From Aurelia coerulea (taxonomy: Eukaryota; Cnidaria; Scyphozoa; Semaeostomeae; Ulmaridae), in assembly GCA_039566865.1 (NCBI GenBank), contig CM076953.1, positions 1,364,001 through 1,428,000 on the forward strand: a stretch of 64,000 bases of DNA, read 5' to 3'. Below the pieces are notes generated by a model. The model was not told the origin of the DNA. It searched no databases and saw only the letters and a program-made list of their open reading frames with translations. Within the stretch, counting starts at the first letter, position 1. The number at the start of each line of letters is the position of its first letter. The translations under genes were made by a program, and so were the position numbers. Shown here piece after piece: positions 57,401 to 64,000 of the stretch.

Positions 57401-60400
57401 ATTTCTCAACAAAGTTTGGATATTTTGTGTTCCTATTTCATATTTCATATTTAATTCCTTTAAGTAGGGTTGCCCTCCAGCAGAAGCTGGTTTTCAAGGG
57501 CCCTCCGATAAACAATAATTACAATCTAAAAAATGTATCAATTGAAACTTTTACTTGGCTTTTTGTCTGGAACTTGACTTTTTTGTACTGTAATTTAGCA
57601 AGGATATACCATAGTTTTTGAGAGGAAGCTGAGTATATGACAAGCTATTTCTGAAGACTATTCAAGGGTTTCCTAAGGGCTAGAAACTTGATCACGACTG
57701 GATGGGGGTGTTTTACCATGAAATTTGATAACGAGGAGCTATTAGGAAAATCAATAATCTGAAAATTTTTTTTTTAGCTGCTTCCAAAATTATCTCGAGT
57801 TTCTCCTCTCCTTTGCTTTCTTTCTTGCTGACCATGTACTTCAATGTGATGTTAGATGTTATGATGATGATAATCATCATCGTCAGCCATCGTAGACACT
57901 TCATGTCGGTGGCCTGCCCATCTCTTTCCAGCATAATCATCTGTTCTTCTCATCCAATTGACCCCTGCTTTCCCCACAATTTCATCTCTCAATTTCAGTT
58001 TTGTTCTTCCTCTTCCACGCTTATTTTTTGAGCTGTGATAATACCATAAAAAGAATAAAGTTTAAAGGCAGAAACATCGCAATACAACAAAAAACAACAG
58101 CAAATGGTTGAATTACTTTTAACCTTAATTCAACCATTTGCTGTTGTTTTTTGTTGTATTGCGATGTTTCTGCCTTTAAAATTTTTCAATTGCTCGTCAC
58201 TGCAAGTATCTTCGGACCCGACAATCGACGCTGGTATCGTGGCCTTTCCTTTTTCGAAATAAAAACAATAATATGATATAATATAATATAATATAATATA
58301 ATATAATATAATATAATATAGTATAATATAATATAGTATAATATAATATAATATAATATAATATAATATAATATAATATGATATAATATAATATAATATA
58401 ATATAATATAATATAGCCACTTCTATAGCGCCATATATCCCCAGGGCTCATAGGCGCTTAACAATATAACTATTTAACATAAAATTAGAGTCCAGGATAT
58501 AGCTAATTTACATAGGGTTAAGAAAGAAATTTACTTAAAACTGCTAACCTATTCAGTAGAATACTCCATCATAAGATCAAATTAATCAATACTTTTGAAA
58601 ACTTTAATTGTTCCTATATTTTCTAAAATCCGATATCTAACAGTAATACGACCTAAATAGGTATGTCTTCAGTGATTGCTTAAAACTGCACAGTGAATCT
58701 AATGATCGAATTGAACACGGAAGTTTGTTCCACAAAGTTGGTGCAGCATGACTGAATGAACAATCTCCTGCTGTTTTCAAACTTGTCCAGTTATGTTTCA
58801 ATAGATATCTATCACAAGCCGACCTTGTCATGCGAGCAGGCTTATACTTTGGCATAAGGGCCTGCAGATAGTGAGGTGCCAATCCATAACAACAACCTAT
58901 TCTCTTTATCTATGATAACTTCCTCATTAAAGTCTCGATAATCTTCATGTCGAATCTTTGTTTTTGGTACTCTTCCCTGAACCTATTTGTTCCAGGAATG
59001 CTAATATGATAACATCTTACTTTTACAGTTGTGTCACAAGTAACAACCAGTCCACGAAGCTGGTCTGTAGATGATGTGGCTAAATTCATAGAAAAGACGG
59101 ACTTGAAAGATCTTGCTGCTCTGTTTCAGGACAATGTAAGTATAAAAGACTCACCATCTGTTGTAGGTTTCAAAGGATCGATAAACGAATGGAAGGGTGA
59201 AAACTGAACATGCAAAAGTTGCTTGTAGTAACAATTAGAGGTTGAAAAACTTTATTTTGAGCTATAGTTTTTCAGCAAAACGCTCAATCGTACCTATGAG
59301 TTAAAATTTCCAAATTCTTTATCATCATTTAATTCTCCATTGATAGTGCGCATTTGTTTCTGTCACTTATGACCAAACTAGAAGCTTTACATGCACAAAA
59401 AATTGATCTGGCAATCATCAGTAATTTTTTGCAGTATGATTCAAAACCAGGTAACTCCAAAAAGAGCTAAATTTGCTAATTTCTAACGCAATTACAAAAT
59501 CTGCTATATCTGGGAAATTAATTTGGTCCTTGATCTACTTGACAAAAAAAGAAAATTTAAGCTCGGTTGTGTTGTCAAATTTTTATGATTTTTCAATCGG
59601 GAGTACTTTTTTGGGACAGACATCCGGTAGGTTTTGCAATTTCATCATGATAACTGATGCTTGTGCCAATATTATCCTTTTAGTTATCAAGAAGGAGACC
59701 TTAATTAAATCTTACAATTTCAAATGTGTGCGAAAAAACTGTGGCGATAAAGCTTCTATCACTATTGCGTACATTCGAAAATTCCATTTGCAAAATATCG
59801 TTCAATTCTAATTCTTTTCTGAATAGCTAGGGGGCTTCTTATATATTTAATTGTATTTTAGTTTATCTCCTTCATTTGATGGCCCTGGGGTAGTCATGAT
59901 CTTTTGCTCCCCTTGGTATCGTTTCTGTAGTATTGTATGGTAGCTCGTTTGTAATCTTAGGTAATTCGTAAATTGTAAATTTTTAACATTGAATTTATAG
60001 GAAAAAAAAACTGCTGTGGATAATTAGCTTGCTTGCAGCCTCAGTGTCGAGGAGGCTACGGATAATAATTTTTTATTAATTCTTATTTTTAAACGATATC
60101 CCAAGCCTATAAATTATAATTAAAATTATAATATAATATTTCATAAATTGATCTTGATTTGAAAAAATTGGTATGAGCTGGGAGTCGTGTTTTAGGGTTT
60201 ACTTAGCTCTTTAAATTGGTTTCTAGTTTTCATTCAAACTGACAGAGCGAGGGGACTTCAATTGAATCCCCACGATAACGGAGTCAATCACACTATTTCT
60301 ATAAGGTATCATGCAAGAGTTTTTCTTGAATCTTTTGGTGACTTTTAAAACATTATTCCCTGTTTCTCGTAGGACATCGATGGAAAGGCACTTCTTCTAC

Positions 60401-60507
60401 TAAAAAGAGACATTATTATCAATTACATGGGACTAAAAATCGGACCAGCTGTTAAATTACTGGACTTGATCGATGAACTGAAAGATCTGGATACAAGATT
60501 ACGGTAG
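42466..60507 (+). CDS. Scm: Polycomb protein Scm (Sex comb on midleg homologue), 16 exons
   Basis: Coding exons: 42466-42571, 43429-43520, 44147-44314, 46759-46860, 47944-48010, 49719-50240, 50496-50590, 52552-52786, 53481-53569, 54088-54322, 55111-55138, 55312-55415, 56459-56632, 56999-57373, 59029-59135, 60373-60507. All have AG/GT borders and matching phases: 2634 bp, 877 residues. Domains in order: acidic N-terminus with VIIKVEP (28-34), HMG-box-like segment (~115-165), FCS zinc finger (~199-235), two MBT repeats (353-462, 463-570), SLED (615-~720), SAM (~809-872). FCS, MBT2, SLED and SAM in this order define Scm/SCMH1. In known systems Scm is a nuclear protein linking PRC1 and PhoRC through SAM polymerisation; MBT repeats bind mono- and dimethyl-lysine and SLED binds DNA. 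The first exon has an acceptor before the ATG (42437), so a 5' UTR exon lies upstream. The FCS-to-SAM part is certain; the HMG identification is less so. Confidence 0.93.
43179..43368 (+). mobile_element. tRNA-derived SINE, copy 3 (Scm intron 1)
   Basis: Begins TGTTATGGCGCAGTGGTGTA. The B box is decayed (GGTTTGGTCCC instead of GGTTCGATACC), so this copy is older. Ends CTTCACCTTCAC. Confidence 0.85.
44147..46860 (+). other. Scm exons 3-4: HMG-box-like segment
   Basis: Exon 3 (44147-44314) ends GYEKFTNQ and exon 4 (46759-46860) continues with IKLEYPNAREDE, YEIAMRRWNQLSEEQRR. The pattern of FxxxxLxxIKxExPN then IxxRWxxLSEEQR is that of the second and third parts of an HMG box; the first helix is short or missing. 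The repeated phrase MHDKSG/VHDKSG lies just before it. Intron 3 contains the fold-back element at 46116. Confidence 0.5.
46116..46564. mobile_element. 449-bp fold-back element, 7-bp duplication (Scm intron 3)
   Basis: Left arm begins CATGGGCAATAATGCAC and the right arm ends with the inverse. The loop is only ~10 bp (GCTTTAAAAA, ~46340). Arms are imperfect by a few substitutions and small indels. GTTGTAG is directly outside both ends (46109-46115, 46565-46571). Termini resemble those of 36829-37189 (CATGRGCRATA). Confidence 0.8.
47695..47820. repeat. dispersed repeat with a CAATTCACTTCAATGAAATG duplication
   Basis: GCGACAACAACAACATCAAT and the flanking sequence recur inverted at ~51335-51410. 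A 20-bp unit is duplicated in tandem near 47735-47775. Confidence 0.55.
47855..47897. mobile_element. terminal fragment of the TTTAGCTATTCT MITE
   Basis: CGATCCAAACTCTTTTGTGC then ATTGCTAAAAGGTCT, one end of the family only. In Scm intron 4. Confidence 0.45.
48050..48120. repeat. (ATTC)n and (GCAT)n microsatellites
   Basis: About eight ATTC/TTCA units followed by five GCAT units, directly after exon 5 of Scm in intron 5. Confidence 0.85.
48130..48486. mobile_element. TA-flanked MITE, CCGTAAAAG ends, 357 bp
   Basis: CCGTAAAAGGCCCCC at the left, CTTTTACGG at the right, TA outside both. Short subterminal TAAGCCCC/TAAGCC motifs on both sides. In Scm intron 5. Confidence 0.65.
49251..49439 (-). 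mobile_element. tRNA-derived SINE, copy 4 (Scm intron 5)
   Basis: The reverse complement carries TTGTGGCGCAGTGGTGAAAT and GGTTCGATCCC, so both pol III boxes are intact. Confidence 0.85.
49719..50240 (+). other. Scm exon 6: FCS zinc finger and linker
   Basis: GRCTWCKNFG (Cys 201 and 204) and GLCSKECFEQ (Cys 228 and 232) form an FCS-type C2C2 finger, a nucleic-acid-binding module of Ph, Scm and L3MBTL proteins. The rest of the 522-bp exon encodes a hydrophilic linker rich in Arg, His and Gln (RPHVEIHRPRHVATRPP). Confidence 0.85.
50916..51318. mobile_element. pogo-like MITE, 403 bp (Scm intron 7)
   Basis: CAGTAAAAACCCGCACATAA and its inverse as termini; TA at the left, TG at the right. TAAGAACCTA repeats inside. 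Confidence 0.75.
52287..52440. mobile_element. TTTAGCTATTCT MITE family, full copy (Scm intron 7)
   Basis: TTTAGCTATTCTGAATAGAA at the left, TTTTGTAGAATAGCTAAAAG at the right. It stands 111 bp before the acceptor of exon 8. Confidence 0.75.
53481..54322 (+). other. Scm exons 9-10: second MBT repeat
   Basis: Exon 9 gives the arm (YTEFLQKTLRNAELAP); exon 10 the barrel (FIVGMKLEAVDKNNP, VEFDGYKRTGYWTVYHD, LFQVGWCYANGY). Exon 10 is 235 bp with phases 0 and 1, identical in length and phase to exon 8. Confidence 0.9.
54350..54525. mobile_element. 176-bp hairpin (Scm intron 10)
   Basis: AATAATTTGGGGCCTGC and its inverse GCAGGCCCCAAATTATT surround a ~17-bp loop; the arms continue outward through GCTTCGCTGTCGCTTCATCA. 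It begins 27 bp after the exon 10 donor. Confidence 0.75.
54587..54944. mobile_element. 358-bp nested inverted repeat (Scm intron 10)
   Basis: GGGTATTGTGGACACGAT at the left and the inverse at the right. The long inner arms (CATTCTTGCTTACTCAAGTTC with its inverse) are almost identical. The left terminus itself is a small palindrome (GTGTCGATCGTGTCCAC). No clear target duplication. Confidence 0.75.
55741..55818. mobile_element. hairpin MITE with 9-bp target duplication, copy C (Scm intron 12)
   Basis: TAACCTGCGTGCAGACT and AGTCTGCACACAGGCTA as ends. Flanks GTCAAGCTA and GTCAAGGTG match at 7 of 9 positions. Confidence 0.75.
56459..57373 (+). other. Scm exons 13-14: SLED domain and basic tail
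   Basis: VNVECNPGPYLNSEKV, CAYDPKTVLGFLKPG then ISINAVSDGVVFNCYLSN match the Scm-like embedded domain (SLED, formerly DUF3588). Exon 14 continues into a CPQCGRGPPSKRG stretch and ends in SPKRRRDES, a probable nuclear localisation signal. Confidence 0.9.
57830..58035 (-). mobile_element. RTE-like LINE 3' end (Scm intron 14)
   Basis: The minus strand encodes KRGRGRTKLKLRDEI, GVNWMRRTDDYAGKRW, the typical end of RTE-type ORF2, then (ATG)n-type triplets. Only the 3' end is present. Confidence 0.65.
58061..58180. mobile_element. 120-bp hairpin MITE, TTTAAAGGCAG ends
   Basis: TTTAAAGGCAGAAACATCGC to ATGGTTGAAT and the exact inverse, with a ~14-bp loop. TTAA is included in both ends, which could be its target site. 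A single arm of the same family is at 15717. Confidence 0.8.
58268..58915 (-). mobile_element. CR1/L2-like LINE 3' end with (TATAA)n tail
   Basis: The minus strand encodes GLAPHYLQALM, FSHAAPTLWNKLP, LCSFKQSLKTYLF, the standard C-terminus of this LINE group's ORF2. It is followed by TGAGCCCTGGGGATATATGG and a 150-bp TATAA pentanucleotide run (58268-58413) as the tail. 5' truncated. In Scm intron 14. Confidence 0.85.
59029..60507 (+). other. Scm exons 15-16: SAM domain
   Basis: SWSVDDVAKFIEKTDL, LFQDN/DIDGKALLLL, GLKIGPAVKLLDLIDEL form a full SAM domain, split after the third helix by the last intron. The stop is at 60505-60507. Confidence 0.92.
59748..59830. mobile_element. partial copy of the TTTAGCTATTCT MITE (Scm intron 15)
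   Basis: AAGCTTCTATCACTATTGCG, CATTCGAAAATTCCA and TTCTTTTCTGAATAGCTA match one half of the family. Confidence 0.5.
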
Positions 60508-60680
60508 ATTTTTGTGCAATGTATTGAGGTAATTTTTGTAGAAATTGTAGAAATATAGAAATGAGTAGGGTATATTTATGGGCGTCGGTGAACTGGACTA
60601 GCACCCCAGCACAATCATTCTATTCATCACTTTTTTGAATGCAAATCTTTAGATAAGCATCGGTGTAAATAGAAATCTTT

Positions 60681-60686
60681 AATAAA
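60681..60686 (+). promoter_or_regulatory. poly(A) signal of Scm
   Basis: AATAAA 174 bp after the Scm stop codon. Confidence 0.5.
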
Positions 60687-60689
60687 GAT

Positions 60690-62200
60690 TAACAGAGATT
60701 TTATAGACTTTGATAAAACACGTTGGACAAGTACACACTGTCTGTTTACTTTGATATATCCTCTCTCGAAAATCTTTACGATAGCTCATACCCATGTTTT
60801 TAGCTGCACTTTGTAACAATCTTTGTGTGATGTATACTTCTTTGCAGGAGGTCCGGGAGGTACCTTGGTTTGAATCCCTCATGCTCATCCTATATAAAGG
60901 TAGGACTAGCTGTTAATGAAGTTAAGGAAGTGCTGCTCAAAGTTAACGTACAGCATACTATTTCTGCAGATTTATCAAAGAATAAATGTTGGAGCGGTGT
61001 TTTTGAAGCATGTGTGTTTTTCAAAGGAAAATTGTAGTTTTTTAAGGTAAATAGTCCCAAAAATATAAGAACCATTTGCAAATTTCAAGACTGCTTGGTA
61101 TGATTACAACACTCATTACAACTCAATACAAAATTAGTGTCAATTCAAGTTTTAAATTGTAACTTAGGACACCGTTAATTAATTTTGGTTTGTAGTGCGT
61201 TGGACTGCATACAAAGATAAGATAAAGACCGTATGTTCCTTGTTTTATCTTGCTCATATGGACCATATTTGAGACAGGTTTCAAGAGTTGGCACATAACA
61301 TTTCTTAGAATTAATACAATGACCCCTCTTTAGAACTTGAACTCGGGTTCAGTTTTTTCCTTTTGTGTTCGAAAATATTATCAACCCTTGGGGTTGTGGT
61401 ACACAATAAACAGTGGGCCGTGGGAGCTTATTCGCATAATTCTATGCGCTTGATTGCAGAATGTCAATAGAATCATGACTGATTCCTTTTGAGAACGTGA
61501 TGAATTCTTGGAAAATGCCCCTTGGCGCCATCTTTTCCGTAATGGTGCATTGCAATGGCAGCATTCTAAATCAGTCGAAACTTTGACACACAATTGAACT
61601 TTCTTCGATTTTTGCGCTTACATTTTTTACTGAATTGAAAAGATCTATTTATTAACAATATCAAAAATTAATATTAAGCATTGTATACATCACAATGTTT
61701 AGCGTTTGCGCCTGTTGCCTTTTCTTAAGATATTTCGGCAAATTGCTGCATTGTATTGTGTTAATGACGTTACTTTTGTTATCATGTTAAATTTCCTACA
61801 AAATAACTTTGAGACATCAGAGTCTACGGCCCTTTTGATACACTTCACTGCCGTTTTCTATGACAGCGTTTGAATGATTCCGAAGCTGTAATTAATCGTC
61901 ATATAATCTTATTGTGCAATGTTTAGCTGAGATCCCCGTGGACCCCCAGCAGCTGCAAGGGATTCTAGGATTGTGCCATTTACGTCTTTATAAATTATTG
62001 TTCTGGAATTGCAATCATTTGTGTCATTTGAATAAATTTGAAGGATCAATCGAATATGATTATCAAGAAGTTTTAGAGTTCGTGTTGTGAGTTTTTCCAT
62101 CATATGGTTTGCATATTTTGAACGCAAATCTGTTGAAAATTTGAGTGAATTTACAAATATTTTTATCTGAATTCTTGCGAGTGTGTCCAGACTTAGACAT
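60690..62200. other. intergenic, no gene seen
   Basis: AT-rich, no TIR element or supported exon recognised. The promoter or 5' exons of the next gene must lie here if its coding part is complete. Confidence 0.35.
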
Positions 62201-62209
62201 ACAGCCCAG

Positions 62210-63592
62210 ATGGATGGACATGCAAAGAAAACATCTAAGGAGCTTCTTCGAAATGCAAATCGTTTGAACAGCAAATTACAGGTAAATTTACAGCAAGAGA
62301 CTAAAACTATCGATAAAATGGTTGAATTTATCGAAAAGGAACGCCTCGAGATTTCTAACACACGAAAGGCTATTGCAGCTGAAATTACGACCAATCGAAG
62401 AGCTCATATTTTGTCAAGAATAGGCGATCACTATGACAGTGATTCTGACCAAGAAGGAGTTGATTTATGCCAAGTTTCCGTAGCTCTCAAACACTCAAAG
62501 CATTTGTTCAACACAGTGCTGGACAAAGCAAAAGGCTTTTGCGTGTCACGATCACAAATAGTACCGAATGGCAAGTTTAATGAATTAAAAAGGGGCAATG
62601 AAACAGCGAATCATTCTTTGCCCCTGATCATGGTAAAGGATGAGGCGAAAACATCACCTGCGGATTTTTCAAGCCATGAGGAAATTGATGTTTCAGAGAA
62701 AGTGCGGAGATACATCGAGCAATTGGAGCCAGCAATCGCTACATCAGAAATCGAATCAGAATTACAGGAGAAAGGTAAACGAGAGGACAGTCCAAAAGTC
62801 AGGTCAGAGCCTGGAGCAGAAGTTGTGTCGGAGTTTAGGCCAGAGCGGTCAGAAGTCGGATCAGAGTTTAGGCAAGGAGTCATGTCAGAGTTTAGGCCAG
62901 GAATCGGGTCAGAGTGCGGGTCAGAGGTCGGACCGGGCAAATGTATTACTTCTTTCTCCGGATCCGGAGTCAAACCGCAAACAGCTCCAAGTAACGGCAC
63001 ATGCAAGGATACTGTACAGCAAGGCAGACGATCGGGTTTTCGCAGGCTTGCTGTTAACAAAATGGCTGCAAATATGAACAATGAAAACGTGCAAAACACT
63101 GTAAATAACTACAACTTGAGTCCACGAAACAGTGATTTGAATGAAGAGAGAAATAGCCCACCAGTGCAGCCTACAAAAATACGAAATCGAAGGCATTCTG
63201 TGCTTGGCATAGCTATTAATGTTCCAATTATTTCAGAGCCAATATTGTCGAAAAGAAGAAACGCATCAGTAACTGCTACCGTTGAAGAGAATTCGTCCAC
63301 TGAAATACATCTGAATTATGGACAGGAAAAGCAAAGGTTGGACTCTCCCAGGACACATAAAAGACTTTCCAGGTCACAACACTTCAATGACAGAATAACA
63401 AAAAGCAATAGCATTGTGAAGCCTAAAACAACCCGCTCTGTATCCGATAATACTCAGTTTCGAAACAAAAGTGAAGCAGAGGGGAGCCACACTCCAGATA
63501 TTAACCTTTCAAGGAAACTAGGTGTGCCACGCCAGGTTTCAAGACGTTATTCATTGCCTCCCCTTTCCAGGGTGGCTGCTCAGAATCCTTAG
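62210..63592 (+). CDS. disordered, coiled-coil-start protein of unknown function
   Basis: 460 residues from ATG at 62210 (MDGHAKKTSKELL). The frame is open only a little farther upstream, and CCCAG|ATGG could be a splice acceptor, so this may be a final exon. Residues ~5-60 form a predicted coiled coil (LQQETKTIDKMVEFIEKERLE), then an acidic patch DSDSDQEG. Around residues 205-245 lie imperfect repeats of SEFRPG/GSEVGSEF. The C-terminal half is basic and Ser-rich with RRHS and RRYS sites of the type used by basophilic kinases. No signal peptide, membrane segment or known domain was recognised. It is downstream of Scm on the same strand, ~1.7 kb away, with no evidence of shared regulation. Confidence 0.7.
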   Translation: MDGHAKKTSKELLRNANRLNSKLQVNLQQETKTIDKMVEFIEKERLEISNTRKAIAAEITTNRRAHILSRIGDHYDSDSDQEGVDLCQVSVALKHSKHLFNTVLDKAKGFCVSRSQIVPNGKFNELKRGNETANHSLPLIMVKDEAKTSPADFSSHEEIDVSEKVRRYIEQLEPAIATSEIESELQEKGKREDSPKVRSEPGAEVVSEFRPERSEVGSEFRQGVMSEFRPGIGSECGSEVGPGKCITSFSGSGVKPQTAPSNGTCKDTVQQGRRSGFRRLAVNKMAANMNNENVQNTVNNYNLSPRNSDLNEERNSPPVQPTKIRNRRHSVLGIAINVPIISEPILSKRRNASVTATVEENSSTEIHLNYGQEKQRLDSPRTHKRLSRSQHFNDRITKSNSIVKPKTTRSVSDNTQFRNKSEAEGSHTPDINLSRKLGVPRQVSRRYSLPPLSRVAAQNP

Positions 63593-63618
63593 TTGGTGAT
63601 GTTTCAAGAAAAGTTTAA

Positions 63619-63933
63619 AGGGGCTCCGTCGTCAAACAGTAAACATATCCGTAAACTCGCACGTGTGGCTGATTATCCATTATGCATCCATTGTTCTCTG
63701 CAGTTTGTTTGGTGGCTTCACCCAAGCCACCGAAAAGCGACCGTTAAAAATCAACTTATATCCGAGCAATCGTAGAAGATATGAAAGTTTGGTTTTTCCT
63801 TGGTGAAGTGCAATGATTAATACCCAAACAGTAACTTTCATTTTGAAAATAATACGAAAATCCTGTGTGATCTCACCTTTAAAAAAACTGCAAAAAATCA
63901 TAGTTTTGTTTACATTTTGACGACAGAGCCCCT
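63619..63933. mobile_element. TTAA-flanked MITE, copy 2 (315 bp)
   Basis: AGGGGCTCCGTCGTCAAACA and TTTGACGACAGAGCCCCT termini with TTAA on both sides; the interior is collinear with 13760-14072. It begins 27 bp after the stop of the preceding gene and so may be part of its 3' UTR. Confidence 0.8.
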
Positions 63934-64000
63934 TTAAAGAATCAATTGTTTTAGAAGATCTTTCTTTAGAAGACGAACTCTTTGCAGTTTTTCCCAGTTG

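Noticed and set aside
58130..58451. Tyr/Ile-rich reading frames
   Set aside because: They arise from the (TATAA)n run that is a LINE tail.
59473..59811. 112-codon frame in Scm intron 15
   Set aside because: Includes a MITE fragment at its end and has no exon signals in phase with Scm.
62611..63099. Antisense frame over the disordered protein
   Set aside because: Shadow of the plus-strand repeats; no start context or splice sites.

Overview
The window is animal nuclear DNA, AT-rich and intron-rich, with seven or eight protein-coding loci among dense transposon debris. An intron-containing Polycomb gene (Scm), CR1/L2-like and RTE-like LINE 3' ends, a tRNA-derived SINE and many TIR mini-elements rule out bacteria and make fungi or plants unlikely. 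An invertebrate, most plausibly an anthozoan cnidarian, is my inference from gene content and repeat style; nothing in the sequence proves it.

Layout. 1-3702 is an almost perfect 133-bp satellite that is a tandem amplification of the 3' end of the neighbouring gene's last exon. 3607-11964 (minus) is a secreted, cysteine-rich protein gene of unknown family, with one damaged exon. 12000-20700 is repeat-rich and holds one possible small two-exon gene (17175-17565). 21757-31641 (minus) carries three single-exon flavin-containing monooxygenase (FMO) genes; two sit in a tandem 2.86-kb duplication and the third lies beyond a decayed TTAA-flanked transposon. 37406-39394 (plus) is a single-exon leishmanolysin-like (M8) metalloprotease with a C-terminal membrane segment. 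42466-60507 (plus) is a complete 16-exon Scm homologue (HMG-box-like segment, FCS zinc finger, two MBT repeats, SLED, SAM), reconstructed with all splice phases agreeing. 62210-63592 (plus) encodes a 460-residue, mostly disordered protein of unknown function.

The most unusual non-genic finding is a pair of fold-back elements, 36829-37189 and 46116-46564. Each is almost entirely one inverted repeat, each begins CATGRGCRATA, and each is flanked by a 7-bp direct repeat (ATACAAC; GTTGTAG). The first has perfect 180-bp arms with a single-base centre. They look like one mobile fold-back family that I cannot assign. At least eight further mini-element families can be separated by their termini and target duplications: 9-bp Mutator-like, TA-flanked pogo-like, TTAA-flanked, 8-bp hAT-like and others.

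The genes show no operon-like co-operation. The FMOs are a local paralogue array, Scm is a chromatin regulator, and the secreted protein and the protease act at or outside the cell surface. Exon models come from reading splice sites and phases by eye; no transcript or database search supports them.
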